From Sabulitectum sp036743055 (GTDB taxonomy: Bacteria > Fermentibacterota > Fermentibacteria > Fermentibacterales > JCC-6): DNA of 64,000 nt. Below the pieces are notes generated by a model that did not search any database, was not told the DNA's origin, and worked only from the letters and a program-made list of their open reading frames with translations. This document shows positions 34,203-42,819 of the stretch, piece after piece. Position 1 is the stretch's first letter. Each line of letters begins with the position of its first letter. The translations under genes were made by a program, and so were the position numbers. The stretch spans positions 17,474 through 81,473 of the forward strand of contig DAINQE010000004.1 of NCBI GenBank assembly GCA_036743055.1, written 5' to 3'.

Positions 34203-34230
34203 TTGCCAAAGCCACCTGGTCTGATATATT
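34203..34230 (+). promoter_or_regulatory. Promoter of the metK riboswitch transcript
   Basis: The -35 TTGCCA (34203-34208) and -10 TATATT (34225-34230) each match consensus at five of six bases and are 16 bp apart. The predicted start (about 34237) coincides with the first base pair of the SAM-II aptamer. Confidence 0.75.
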
Positions 34231-34236
34231 AGATGC

Positions 34237-34290
34237 TGTGGATTGATTTGAGGTGTATTGCAACCACATTAAAAAAAGTGCTAAAAAGCC
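34237..34290 (+). promoter_or_regulatory. SAM-II riboswitch aptamer of metK
   Basis: The sequence shows the SAM-II plan. The P1 helix TGTGG (34237-34241) pairs with CCACA (34264-34268). Its loop contains the conserved TTGATTTG and TGTATTGCAA, and the 3' strand has A-rich sequence followed by AGTGCTAAAAAG. The loop GG (34252-34253) can pair with the CC at 34289-34290 as the H-type pseudoknot. In the well-studied marine metX aptamer the same pair is reversed (CC with GG), a compensatory change that supports the assignment. S-adenosylmethionine should lower metK expression. Confidence 0.88.
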
Positions 34291-34307
34291 GTCAGCCAAA
34301 AGCCTCG

Positions 34308-34331
34308 GGCCGTCGGACGACGGCCTTTTTT
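34308..34331 (+). terminator. Riboswitch-controlled intrinsic terminator before metK
   Basis: A hairpin with a 7-bp stem (GGCCGTC with GACGGCC, loop GGAC) is followed by six Ts (34326-34331), 30 bp before ATG 34362. The same GACGGC arm can instead pair with GCCGTC at 34288-34293, whose first CC is used by the SAM-II pseudoknot. The two pairings exclude each other, giving a simple SAM-dependent off switch. Confidence 0.88.
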
Positions 34332-34361
34332 CGTACTTGCTTCAAGAGGTAAGGAGTAACC

Positions 34362-35522
34362 ATGCGACAGCTGTTTACAAGTGAATCGGTGTCCGAAGGG
34401 CACCCCGACAAGGTCTGCGATCAGATCTCCGATGCTATCCTGGACGCCCATCTGGAACAGGACCCCCAGGCCCATGTGGCCTGCGAGACCCTTGTAACAA
34501 CGAACTTCTGCGTTCTTGCCGGCGAAGTAAAGTCCCACGGCAAGGTTGATTACGAAGAGGTAGCCAGAGAGACCATCAAGGAGATAGGCTACACCATCCC
34601 CGAAATAGGGTTTCACTACGAGAACAACGAATACCTGAACAGGATACACTCCCAGTCCCCGGACATAGATCACGGCGTGGAGGCGAAGAAGGGGGCCGGT
34701 GATCAGGGCCTCATGTTCGGTTACGCCTGCAACGAGACCAAGGCACTCATGCCTTATCCGGTACACCTTTCCCACAGGCTTCTGGAAAGGCTCAGCAAGG
34801 CCAGGCGCAGCGGAGAGCTTCCCTGGGCAAGGCCCGACGCCAAGAGCCAGGTCACGGTGGAATATGAGAACGGCACTCCTGTTGGTATCTACGAGATCCT
34901 CATGTCGGTCCATCACGCGGATCACATGGAGAACGAGGACATGAAGCGCCAGATCAGGGAGAAGGTAATCGATCCTGTCCTGGAGACCTTCGTCCCATAC
35001 CTCGAGTGGACCGGAAAGTGTCTCTACAACCCTTCCGGCAGGTTCGTGGTAGGCGGCCCCGACGGGGATACCGGCCTCACCGGCAGGAAGATAATAGTGG
35101 ACACCTACGGAGGAATGGGCAGGCACGGCGGCGGGGCCTTCAGCGGCAAGGACTCCACCAAAGTGGACAGAAGCGCAGCCTACATGGCCAGGTACATAGC
35201 CAAGAATATCGTAGCCTCCGGCGTTTCAGACAGATGCGAGATACAGCTGGCCTACGCCATCGGAGAACCTGAACCCGTTAGCGTAAGGGTTGACACCTTC
35301 GGAACGGAACGGGTGGGAGATGTGGCAGACATAGTGACCGCGGTAAGGGACATGTTCCCCCTTCAGCCCTACATGATCATTGATTATCTGGGTCTCCGCA
35401 GGGGCATCTTCAGGAAGACCGCTTCCTTCGGCCACTTCGGCAGGATCCCGCAGGAGGACGGCAGCTTCAGCTGGGAGAAGACCGACAGGGCCGACGAGCT
35501 GGCTTCCAGGCTCCTTAAGTAG
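34362..35522 (+). CDS. metK: S-adenosylmethionine synthetase
   Basis: MetK makes S-adenosylmethionine from methionine and ATP. The 386-residue enzyme has SVSEGHPDKVCDQISDAI at the N-terminus (catalytic His and metal Asp), GAGDQGLMFGYA (the signature hexapeptide region), GGPDGDTGLTGRKI, and the P-loop-like GGGAFSGKDSTKVDRS. It follows a SAM-II riboswitch and terminator, so it is repressed by its own product. AAGGAG precedes the ATG. It heads a run (EnvC-like, holB, ricT, metG) with 6-bp to overlapping junctions. Confidence 0.98.
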   Translation: MRQLFTSESVSEGHPDKVCDQISDAILDAHLEQDPQAHVACETLVTTNFCVLAGEVKSHGKVDYEEVARETIKEIGYTIPEIGFHYENNEYLNRIHSQSPDIDHGVEAKKGAGDQGLMFGYACNETKALMPYPVHLSHRLLERLSKARRSGELPWARPDAKSQVTVEYENGTPVGIYEILMSVHHADHMENEDMKRQIREKVIDPVLETFVPYLEWTGKCLYNPSGRFVVGGPDGDTGLTGRKIIVDTYGGMGRHGGGAFSGKDSTKVDRSAAYMARYIAKNIVASGVSDRCEIQLAYAIGEPEPVSVRVDTFGTERVGDVADIVTAVRDMFPLQPYMIIDYLGLRRGIFRKTASFGHFGRIPQEDGSFSWEKTDRADELASRLLK

Positions 35523-35528
35523 GCGCGA

Positions 35529-36662
35529 ATGGGCCTGCTGGCCTTTCTGGTAATCTTCCCGGCCCTCACCGGAAGCACGGATCTGGACAGCCTTGACTCA
35601 AGGCTCGATCAGACCCGGCTCTACCTCGAGGAACTGGAGAACAGGGAAGCTTCCAGCGAGGACATACTGGTGGCCATTCACGATCATCTCCAGGCCGCCA
35701 GGGATTACTACAACCAGCTGGCGGCAAGGGAAGCGGTGCTTGCCCTGGAGATCCAGAGCATCGACCAGCGGTGGTTCCTCACCGATTCCGCAAGGACACG
35801 GCTCAGGGAAGGCGTCGAGGAGTACATTCTGTTCCTGTATTCCAGAAGGGACCTTCTGGGGCCTGTGGTGCTTTTCACGCCGGGCGGGGTTGGTACATAT
35901 CTTCGCCGGATGGCTGTAGTGGACCACATGGCGGGAGTGGCGGCCCAGCGGATGGAGCGACTTGAGCAGTCAGGTGACTCCCTTGCCTGGCAGAGGGATT
36001 CACTGGAAGCGCTGGCAGCGGATGTACGGGATTTGAGGATACACATGGAGGAAGTTCAGGAGAGGATCTACCTGGAGGAGGAAAGGCAGACCCTTCTCAG
36101 ACAGTCGCTCCAGAACCAGATCGCTGCCGCCAGGGATTCAGCCGCGGCGATGGAGCAGAGGAGAAGGCAGCTTTCATCCTTCGTTTCATCACTGAGCACG
36201 GGGGTTGCCTCTTCCGGGGCGGCTCCTGTTCACGATCTCTCTTCCACGGCATTCCTCGCCGTTAACGGCGGGCGCATTCCCTGGCCGGTGAGGGGTTCGG
36301 TGGTCAGATCCTTCGGTACTTTCGTGGATCCCACCTATGGTACCGAGACGATAAGCGACGGCATATCCATAGCCGTAACCGGAACCTCGGCGGATGTATC
36401 CGCAATTGCTCCCGGCGAGGTCCTCTACGCCAGGGAGTTCCTGAACATGGGCCGGATGGTTGTTGTGGATCACCTCGACGGTTACTATACGGTGTACGCC
36501 CATCTCGGCTCCCTGGACGTTGGCAGAGGAGAAGCCGTACAGCAGGGAACAAGGCTGGGTACCACAGGACCCCTCCCCGGAGGCAGGTCCGGCTGTTACC
36601 TGGAGGTCAGGCGCGCCGGCGAGCCGGTAAACCCCATGAGCTACCTGGAGAGTTCCCAGTGA
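35529..36662 (+). CDS. EnvC-like murein hydrolase activator with degenerate M23 domain
   Basis: This 377-residue exported protein (N-terminal hydrophobic signal FLVIFPALTGS) has long coiled coils (residues about 20-220) and a C-terminal LytM-like domain (about 255-375: IPWPVRGSVVRSFGTFVDP ... GYYTVYAHLGSL). The zinc ligands are missing. The usual HxGxD reads SDGISI, and the final HxH region reads GCYLEVRR, while only the AHL histidine is kept. This is the EnvC pattern, in which a dead LytM domain switches on amidases at the septum. It is 6 bp after metK and shares 1 bp with holB. Confidence 0.88.
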   Translation: MGLLAFLVIFPALTGSTDLDSLDSRLDQTRLYLEELENREASSEDILVAIHDHLQAARDYYNQLAAREAVLALEIQSIDQRWFLTDSARTRLREGVEEYILFLYSRRDLLGPVVLFTPGGVGTYLRRMAVVDHMAGVAAQRMERLEQSGDSLAWQRDSLEALAADVRDLRIHMEEVQERIYLEEERQTLLRQSLQNQIAAARDSAAAMEQRRRQLSSFVSSLSTGVASSGAAPVHDLSSTAFLAVNGGRIPWPVRGSVVRSFGTFVDPTYGTETISDGISIAVTGTSADVSAIAPGEVLYAREFLNMGRMVVVDHLDGYYTVYAHLGSLDVGRGEAVQQGTRLGTTGPLPGGRSGCYLEVRRAGEPVNPMSYLESSQ

Positions 36663-37720
36663 TGAAACCATTTTCGAGGATACGCGGTCAGGAACAGGCG
36701 AAGGCGGTGCTTTCCGCGGCGGTTGACAGCGGCAGACTGGCCCATGCCTATATACTGGCGGGTCCCGATGGAAGCGGCAGGCTCACCGCTGCCCTGGACC
36801 TGGCCAGGGTGCTTATCTGCAGGGAAGATCGCACCGGTTTCTGCGGAGAGTGCAGGCACTGCAGGCAGATAGACGATCTCTCCCATCCCGATGTGCGGTT
36901 CACCATACCCATGCTTAAGACCACAGGCCCCGGCGAGGTGGCTGAACTCCTTACAGCCAGGGCTTCTGATGGGGTAACCCCCCTTAGATTCCCCGGAAAC
37001 ACATATGTATCCATAGAACAGATAAGGGAGATAGAGGGCAGGCTTTCGAAGAAGTCCTTCGAGGGCAGGGGCTATGTAGAGATAATGACCGATGCGCATC
37101 TCATGCGCAGGGAGGCCGCCAACGCAATGCTGAAGACCCTTGAGGAGCCCCCTCCGCATACACTCATCATCCTTATCACATCTTCCCTTTCGGGTCTTCT
37201 GCCCACTGTAAGGTCCCGCGCCCATACTGTGCGGTTCGGCAGGCTTCCAAAGCACACGGTGGAGAAGGTACTTCTGGAAAGAGGTATCCCTGAACCCCGT
37301 GCACATCGCCTTTCCCTGCTTTCCGACGGATGTCCGGGCCGGGCCCTTCTTCAGGCGGACGCAGACCTGGAGGAAACTCCCATGGCCAGTGAGCTGCTCG
37401 AAGCGGCGATTTCCGGTATCGCCCCTATGGAGGCGGCGGTTCTGGCCGGGGAGATAGCGGGGAAGCTGGGAAGGGAAGGGGTCATGGAACTTTGCGCCGA
37501 GATGGTGTCCCTTGCCCACGACACGCGAAGGGCGGCTGCGGGAGCGGAGCCTCTGGAAAGGGAGAGTGTTACATTCCTGGAAGCCGCCGATGATAGTATC
37601 TTACAGGCCGTTGTGGATGGCATGCGCCTCTGCCAGACCCGGATAAGGGCGAATGTATCGCCTCCAATGGCCCTTGCGGCGGCGCTTGGAGCGGCCGCCG
37701 AGATTGCGAGTACACGATGA
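36662..37720 (+). CDS. holB: DNA polymerase III delta' subunit
   Basis: This clamp-loader subunit has 352 aa. The AAA+ fold has a Walker A-like GPDGSGRL, where the lysine is arginine. The zinc module CGECRHCRQIDDLSHPD lies at residues about 60-77. The helix VSIEQIREIEGRLSKKSFEG and the sensor region ANAMLKTLEEPPPHTLIILI complete the fold, with SRAHTVRF after it. These are the usual marks of HolB-type delta'. ATG 36662 shares its A with the EnvC-like stop codon; GTG 36659 is an alternative. It overlaps ricT by 4 bp, the common bacterial holB-ricT order. Confidence 0.93.
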   Translation: MKPFSRIRGQEQAKAVLSAAVDSGRLAHAYILAGPDGSGRLTAALDLARVLICREDRTGFCGECRHCRQIDDLSHPDVRFTIPMLKTTGPGEVAELLTARASDGVTPLRFPGNTYVSIEQIREIEGRLSKKSFEGRGYVEIMTDAHLMRREAANAMLKTLEEPPPHTLIILITSSLSGLLPTVRSRAHTVRFGRLPKHTVEKVLLERGIPEPRAHRLSLLSDGCPGRALLQADADLEETPMASELLEAAISGIAPMEAAVLAGEIAGKLGREGVMELCAEMVSLAHDTRRAAAGAEPLERESVTFLEAADDSILQAVVDGMRLCQTRIRANVSPPMALAAALGAAAEIASTR

Positions 37721-38718
37721 CCCATGGTAATACAGGCGACAGACAGCCCTTCGAGGTGCTGCAGCTCGCTTTCAAATCCAGGCGGCTGGCATTCTTCTCC
37801 AACGAAACCAGCGTGCCGGTGGACATCGGCCGTTTCGCCGTGGTCTCAGTGGACAGGGGCGAGGACATGGGCCGGGTCGTAGCAAAGCTGGACCCATCCG
37901 AAGTTAAGCCCGAGGACATTGAGGGAAGGTACCTGAGGTATCCCTGCAAGGAAGACACCGCAGCTTATCAGGCCAATCTGGAGTTCGAGAAGGAGGTCCT
38001 TGATCACTGCGAAAAAAGGGTAAGGGCCAGGAACCTGGAGATGAGGCTCACCGACTGCGAGGTCCAGCTGGACAGGAACAGGATAAGGATTTTCTTCACA
38101 GCCGACCAGCGAACCGATTTCAGAGGGCTGGTCAGGGACATGGCCTCAGCTTTCAGGGCCAGGATAGAGATGAGGCAGATAGGGGTCAGGGATGACGCCA
38201 AGCACAAGGATGGGGTGGGTATCTGCGGCAGAAGGCTCTGCTGCGCAGGGTTCCTGAACGACTTCAAGTCGGTGACCCTGAAGTCCGTGAGGGACCAGGG
38301 TCTTTCACCGAATCCCAGCAAGGTCTCCGGATCCTGCAGCCGTCTCATGTGCTGTCTCGAGTACGAAACAGATTTCTACCGCAAGGCCAGGAAGACCTTC
38401 CCCAGGGAAGGCACCAGGCTCAAGCTGGCCGGGCTTCCCGCGGAGGTGAAGAGCTGCGACATATTCAGGGAAAATGTCTTTGTGACCTATGAGGACGGCC
38501 GGGAAGAGCAGCTGGAGATAGAGGAGTTCCACAGACGGAGAACAATGCAGGCCCCTCCCCCGGAGCCTGTGCCCCAGGTGGAGGAGAAGCCTCCGGCTCC
38601 GGAGCCATCCCGTGAGCGGGAGACTGGAGCCGAGAAGGAAACCCCGGCGAAGAAGACCGGCAGGGGCAGACGCCGTCACCGAAGGAGTAAGAGCAGAAAG
38701 GAAGAGAGGAAGAGCTGA
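37717..38718 (+). CDS. ricT: PSP1-domain protein RicT (YaaT)
   Basis: RicT belongs to the PSP1 family; in Bacillus it works in an Fe-S-containing complex that controls RNA processing. The 333-residue protein has IGRFAVVSVDRGEDMGRVV near the start, and RIFFTADQRTDFRGLVRDMA. The paired cysteine clusters GICGRRLCCAGFL and SGSCSRLMCCLEYE could bind a cluster. The C-terminal 70 residues are Pro/Glu-rich and then strongly basic (GRGRRRHRRSKSRKEER), a possible RNA-binding tail not found in Bacillus. It overlaps holB by 4 bp and metG by 1 bp. Confidence 0.92.
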   Translation: MTHGNTGDRQPFEVLQLAFKSRRLAFFSNETSVPVDIGRFAVVSVDRGEDMGRVVAKLDPSEVKPEDIEGRYLRYPCKEDTAAYQANLEFEKEVLDHCEKRVRARNLEMRLTDCEVQLDRNRIRIFFTADQRTDFRGLVRDMASAFRARIEMRQIGVRDDAKHKDGVGICGRRLCCAGFLNDFKSVTLKSVRDQGLSPNPSKVSGSCSRLMCCLEYETDFYRKARKTFPREGTRLKLAGLPAEVKSCDIFRENVFVTYEDGREEQLEIEEFHRRRTMQAPPPEPVPQVEEKPPAPEPSRERETGAEKETPAKKTGRGRRRHRRSKSRKEERKS

Positions 38719-40703
38719 TGGCACGATACATGGTAACCAGCGCGCTTCCCTATGCCAACGGCCCGCTTCATCTCGGGCATCTGGCCGGGGCATACCTGCC
38801 CGCCGATATTTTCGTAAGGTACGCCCGGGTGAGGGGCCACGATGTGCTTTTCTGCTCGGGAACCGACGAGCACGGCGTTCCCATAACCATAACCGCGGAA
38901 AAGATGGGCCTTACCCCCATGGAAGTGGTGGACAGGTTCCATAAGGTGATAGAGGACGATTTCAGAAGGTTCGGAGTAAGGTTCGACAACTTTTCCAGGA
39001 CCTCCAGGCCTGAGCACGTGGAGTTCGCCCAGGGGGTGTTCCTGCAGCTCCTGGAACTGGGCCACATAGTACCCCGTGACATGAAGCAGCTCTACTGCCC
39101 CAGCTGCGAAAGGTACCTTCCCGACAGGTACATAAACGGAACCTGCCCGAAATGCGGTTCCACCGACGCCAGGGGAGACCAGTGCGAAAGCTGCGGGACC
39201 TGGACGGAACCCTTCGAGTTGAAGGACCCCAGGTGCGGTATATGCGGATCTGTTCCGGAAGCCAGGGAGACCAGGCACTGGTTCCTTCTTCTGGACCATT
39301 TCCAGGAATGGCTGGAAGGATGGCTGGAAGAGAGAGAGGGCTGGAAGAGCAACGTGCTGAAGTACTGCAGGAGCTGGCTCGGCGACGGTCTCAGGGAAAG
39401 GGCGATCACCAGGGACATCTCCTGGGGAGTTCCGGTTCCCCTGCCTGAAGCGGAAGGCAAGGTCCTCTATGTCTGGTTCGAGGCCCTGCTTGGCTACATC
39501 AGCAGCACCAGGGAGTGTCTCAGGAGCAGGGGAGAGGCGGAGGACAGCTGGAAGACCTACTGGCAGGACCCTGAGACCAGGCTCGTTCAGTTCATAGGCA
39601 AGGACAACGTGGTCTTCCACTGCATCATCGAACCCGCGATCCTTCACGGTTTAGGCGAGTATGTGCTTCCGTGGAACGTCCCCGCCAACGAGTTCCTGAA
39701 CATATCCGGCGAGAAGTTCTCCACCAGCCGGGGCACCGGGATCAACATGGGGGACTACCTGGAGCATTTTCCACCGGACCCCATGCGTTACGCCCTGGCT
39801 GTGAACGCGCCGGAGACAAGGGACACCGACTTCTCCTGGACTGAATACCAGTCGCGCAACAACGAGCTGGCGGATGTGCTGGGGAACTTCGTGAACCGCA
39901 CGGTGAGGTTCACCATAGGCAAGTTCCAGGGAATTGTTCCAGATGCTGCCGTGGATCCTGAAGTAATGAAGCTCATACACACTTACAGGGAAGAGATAGC
40001 CGGGCACATGGAGAACTTCAGGTTCAAGAAGGCGGCCTCCGCCGCAATGGACCTGGCCAGGGAGGGGAACAGGTACTTCGACACCGCCCAGCCCTGGAAG
40101 ACGAGGAAGACCGACCCGGAGGCCTGCGCGGTTACAGTTGCCACATGCCTGAACTTCACCGCGGCCCTGGCGGTTGTTTTCGAGCCGATAATTCCCTTTT
40201 CCACCGAGAAGATCCGCCAGATGCTGAACATCGGGGAGCTGAAGTGGGATGACGCGGGAAGAACGATCCTAGCCCCGGGTCACGAACTTGGGAAACCAGA
40301 GATACTCTTCACGAAGCTTGAGGACGGTTTCCATGAAGTGCTTTCACCCCGACCCGCGGAGGAAACCCCCGCAGAAGAGGATTTCGTGGAGTTCGACGAC
40401 TTCATGAAGATAAGGTTCAGGGTTGGCCGCATCATAGAGGTAGATCACATCAAGAAGGCGGACAAGCTCTACAGGCTCACCGTGGATACGGGGGACAGGC
40501 ACCGTACGGTGGTTGCCGGCATGAAGAAGCACTATACCCCGGAGGAGCTGCTGAACAGGCTGGTTGCGGTCGTGTGCAACCTGAAGCCTGTGAAGCTCTG
40601 CGGAGTTCAGAGCGAGGGAATGCTCATGGCCAGCGACGGAGGGAACGGCGTGTTCCTTCTGGAACCGGGGCAGAAAGCTGAACCCGGAGATGTGATCCGC
40701 TGA
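38718..40703 (+). CDS. metG: Methionyl-tRNA synthetase
   Basis: MetG charges tRNA-Met. The 661-residue class I synthetase has the HIGH-type motif NGPLHLGHLAGAYLPAD and two CxxC zinc knuckles (CPSCERYLPD, CPKCGSTDA and CESCGT). KFSTSRGTG replaces KMSKS at about residue 335. The anticodon-binding helical domain follows, then a C-terminal EMAP/Trbp-like tRNA-binding domain (FDDFMKIRFRVGRIIEVDH ... GMLMAS). It shares its first base with the ricT stop codon. Its position downstream of a SAM-controlled metK links it to methionine metabolism. Confidence 0.97.
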   Translation: MARYMVTSALPYANGPLHLGHLAGAYLPADIFVRYARVRGHDVLFCSGTDEHGVPITITAEKMGLTPMEVVDRFHKVIEDDFRRFGVRFDNFSRTSRPEHVEFAQGVFLQLLELGHIVPRDMKQLYCPSCERYLPDRYINGTCPKCGSTDARGDQCESCGTWTEPFELKDPRCGICGSVPEARETRHWFLLLDHFQEWLEGWLEEREGWKSNVLKYCRSWLGDGLRERAITRDISWGVPVPLPEAEGKVLYVWFEALLGYISSTRECLRSRGEAEDSWKTYWQDPETRLVQFIGKDNVVFHCIIEPAILHGLGEYVLPWNVPANEFLNISGEKFSTSRGTGINMGDYLEHFPPDPMRYALAVNAPETRDTDFSWTEYQSRNNELADVLGNFVNRTVRFTIGKFQGIVPDAAVDPEVMKLIHTYREEIAGHMENFRFKKAASAAMDLAREGNRYFDTAQPWKTRKTDPEACAVTVATCLNFTAALAVVFEPIIPFSTEKIRQMLNIGELKWDDAGRTILAPGHELGKPEILFTKLEDGFHEVLSPRPAEETPAEEDFVEFDDFMKIRFRVGRIIEVDHIKKADKLYRLTVDTGDRHRTVVAGMKKHYTPEELLNRLVAVVCNLKPVKLCGVQSEGMLMASDGGNGVFLLEPGQKAEPGDVIR

Positions 40704-40705
40704 GG

Positions 40706-41407
40706 ATGGGACTGCTCCGGGTCTCCCTCCACGACGTGACCCCGGTGCTGGAGAAGCGGTCCCGCCGTCTCGTGGACATCGCAATGGAATACGCGGGAAC
40801 CTCTTTCACCGTGCTGCTGGTTCCCGACTTTCACTCCCGTGGAAGGCTTGACCGTTTCCCGCAGTTCTGTACCTGGCTTCGTGAACTCAGGGACATGGGC
40901 GTGGAGTTCGCCCTCCACGGCTGCACGCATCTTGGGGGAGGGAGGTTCCTCACCAGCGGCGAAGGGGAGTTCCTGGGCATGTCCGCGAAGGAAGCAGCAA
41001 AGAGAGTATCCGAAGGGAAGGCCATTTTTCAGGACGCCATGGGCGAGGAGCCCTCAGGATTTACCGCCCCCGCCTGGATCTACAGCGCCGGAACCATGGA
41101 GGCACTGGGAGGTTACCCCTTTCAGTGGGTGGAGACGAGGAGTTCGCTCAGGTTCTCCACGGGGAAGAGGGAACGGAGCCCAGTTGTGGTCTTTGCCTCA
41201 AGGACCCCATGGAAGCGGTTCTGCAGCGGATCATGGGCGGTGTTGGCCCCGGTGGCGCTCATGCCGTTCCCGGTTGTCAGGGCAGCGCTTCACACACGCG
41301 ACCTGCCTGGGCTGGAACGCCCTGTGAAGAGGCTGCTTGCCCGCACCACCCGTCACAGGGAAACCGCGCCCTGCGGCGAACTGACGCAGACAAGCCGGGA
41401 AGGATAG
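40706..41407 (+). CDS. DUF2334 polysaccharide deacetylase-like protein
   Basis: This 233-residue protein has the NodB-like metal motifs of DUF2334: SLHDVTP at residues 7-13 (Asp), FALHGCTHLG (HxxxH type) near residue 72, and FTAPAWIYS near 118. A C-terminal region has the hydrophobic stretch WAVLAPVALMPFPVV, perhaps a membrane association. It probably removes an acyl group from a sugar or peptide-linked substrate, unknown here. It starts 2 bp after metG. Confidence 0.8.
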   Translation: MGLLRVSLHDVTPVLEKRSRRLVDIAMEYAGTSFTVLLVPDFHSRGRLDRFPQFCTWLRELRDMGVEFALHGCTHLGGGRFLTSGEGEFLGMSAKEAAKRVSEGKAIFQDAMGEEPSGFTAPAWIYSAGTMEALGGYPFQWVETRSSLRFSTGKRERSPVVVFASRTPWKRFCSGSWAVLAPVALMPFPVVRAALHTRDLPGLERPVKRLLARTTRHRETAPCGELTQTSREG

Positions 41408-41491
41408 CGTATATTCAACATCCGTAGCTTTTTAGATATGGAACCCGAATTGCATGTCTGGCCGCAGGTATTCAGGGAAAGGTAGAGGAAC

Positions 41492-42184
41492 ATGCTCTTT
41501 CAGATGATGTACGACATGAATTCGGGCCTGCTTATCATAGCCGCAGCCTTCATCCTGGGGATGGTGGCCAGGTCCATGATAAACTCCACCTACGCCAGGT
41601 ATGGGAAAGTAGCCAACGGGCTTGGGATGTCCGGCGCTGAGATGGCCAGGAACATCCTGGACAACTACGGCCTGGCAGGCGTGGGCATCGAGCGCACCGC
41701 GGGAAGGCTCACCGATCATTACGATCCCCGCAGCGGCACCCTGAGGCTTTCCCAGGAGGTCTACGGGGGCCGTTCCGTGGCCGCCATCGGCATCGCCGCC
41801 CACGAGGCGGGGCACGCGGTTCAGCACGCCATGGGTTATGCACCCATCAAGTTCAGGAACGCCCTGGTCCCGGTTGCCAACCTGGGCAGCAGGATGCTCT
41901 TTCCCCTGATCTTCGGCGGCTTCTTCCTGCGTATGGGCAACCTCATCACCATTGGCGCCATTCTGTATGCCGGGGTCCTCCTCTTCCAGCTGGTGACGCT
42001 TCCGGTGGAGTTCAACGCCAGCTCCAGGGCGGTGAACTGGCTGGAGAAGAACAGGGGGTTTCCCCCATCCGACGTAGACGGGGTGAGGAAGATACTCAGG
42101 GCCGCCGCCCTCACCTACGTGGCCAGCGCCCTGGCAGCCCTGGGCCAGATGGTCTGGCTGCTCATGGCCGGGAGGAGAAGGTAG
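41492..42184 (+). CDS. YugP-type membrane zinc metallopeptidase
   Basis: This 230-residue protein belongs to the Zn-peptidase family PF04298. The N-terminal helix (GLLIIAAAFILGMVARS) is followed by GMSGAEMARNILDNYG, then DHYDPRSGTLRLS, and the active site HEAGHAVQHA at about residues 103-112. Two C-terminal membrane segments follow, and WLEKNRG. It is probably an integral membrane protease of unknown substrate. The next gene, another membrane metalloprotease, starts at the next base after the stop codon. Confidence 0.92.
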   Translation: MLFQMMYDMNSGLLIIAAAFILGMVARSMINSTYARYGKVANGLGMSGAEMARNILDNYGLAGVGIERTAGRLTDHYDPRSGTLRLSQEVYGGRSVAAIGIAAHEAGHAVQHAMGYAPIKFRNALVPVANLGSRMLFPLIFGGFFLRMGNLITIGAILYAGVLLFQLVTLPVEFNASSRAVNWLEKNRGFPPSDVDGVRKILRAAALTYVASALAALGQMVWLLMAGRRR

Positions 42185-42808
42185 ATGATGCTTGAGATGC
42201 CCCTTGTGCTGGTCATCGTTTTCTTCAGCGTAGTATGCCACGAGATCGCCCACGGATATGTTGCCTATCGCCTAGGCGACCCCACCGCCTGGAGGATGGG
42301 CAGGCTCACTTTCAACCCACTGGTCCATATAGACCCCTTCGGCACAATAATACTGCCGGGGCTGCTTCTCCTCATGGGCAGCAGGTTCCTTTTCGCGTGG
42401 GCCAAGCCGGTGCCGGTGGATCCAAGGTATTTCAGGGATCCCAAGAACGGCATGATGCTTGTGTCCATGGCCGGGCCTGGAACCAACCTGCTCATTGCCC
42501 TGGTCCTTACCGGTCTTCTCCACCTCACTGGTGGCCTGATCCCCGGTTTCCTGGCATCGGCCCTTGCCTGGGCCGCGCTTATCAACATAGTCCTCATGGT
42601 CTTCAACCTGCTGCCCATTCCACCGCTGGACGGCAGCAGGATAGTTGCGAGGTTCCTTAAGGGAAGGACCCTCTGGCAGTACATGAGGCTCGAGAGATAC
42701 GGAATGTTCATTGTTTTCGGCCTTCTTTTCCTTGGTGTGATATCCAGCATTCTTCAGCCTGTGATGTACTGGGCGGTGAAGCTGCTGAACATCTACCAGT
42801 TCCTTTAG
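42185..42808 (+). CDS. M50 family intramembrane metalloprotease (site-2 type)
   Basis: This 207-residue polytopic protein has the zinc motif HEIAHG at residues 19-24 and the second metal motif NLLPIPPLDGSRI near residues 140-152. About five hydrophobic helices are present. The arrangement without a PDZ domain is the Rip/SpoIVFB-like M50B type. It probably cuts membrane-embedded substrates. It is translationally adjacent to the YugP-type protease, so the pair may work together (inference). Confidence 0.92.
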   Translation: MMLEMPLVLVIVFFSVVCHEIAHGYVAYRLGDPTAWRMGRLTFNPLVHIDPFGTIILPGLLLLMGSRFLFAWAKPVPVDPRYFRDPKNGMMLVSMAGPGTNLLIALVLTGLLHLTGGLIPGFLASALAWAALINIVLMVFNLLPIPPLDGSRIVARFLKGRTLWQYMRLERYGMFIVFGLLFLGVISSILQPVMYWAVKLLNIYQFL

Positions 42809-42819
42809 ATGGGAGTAAG

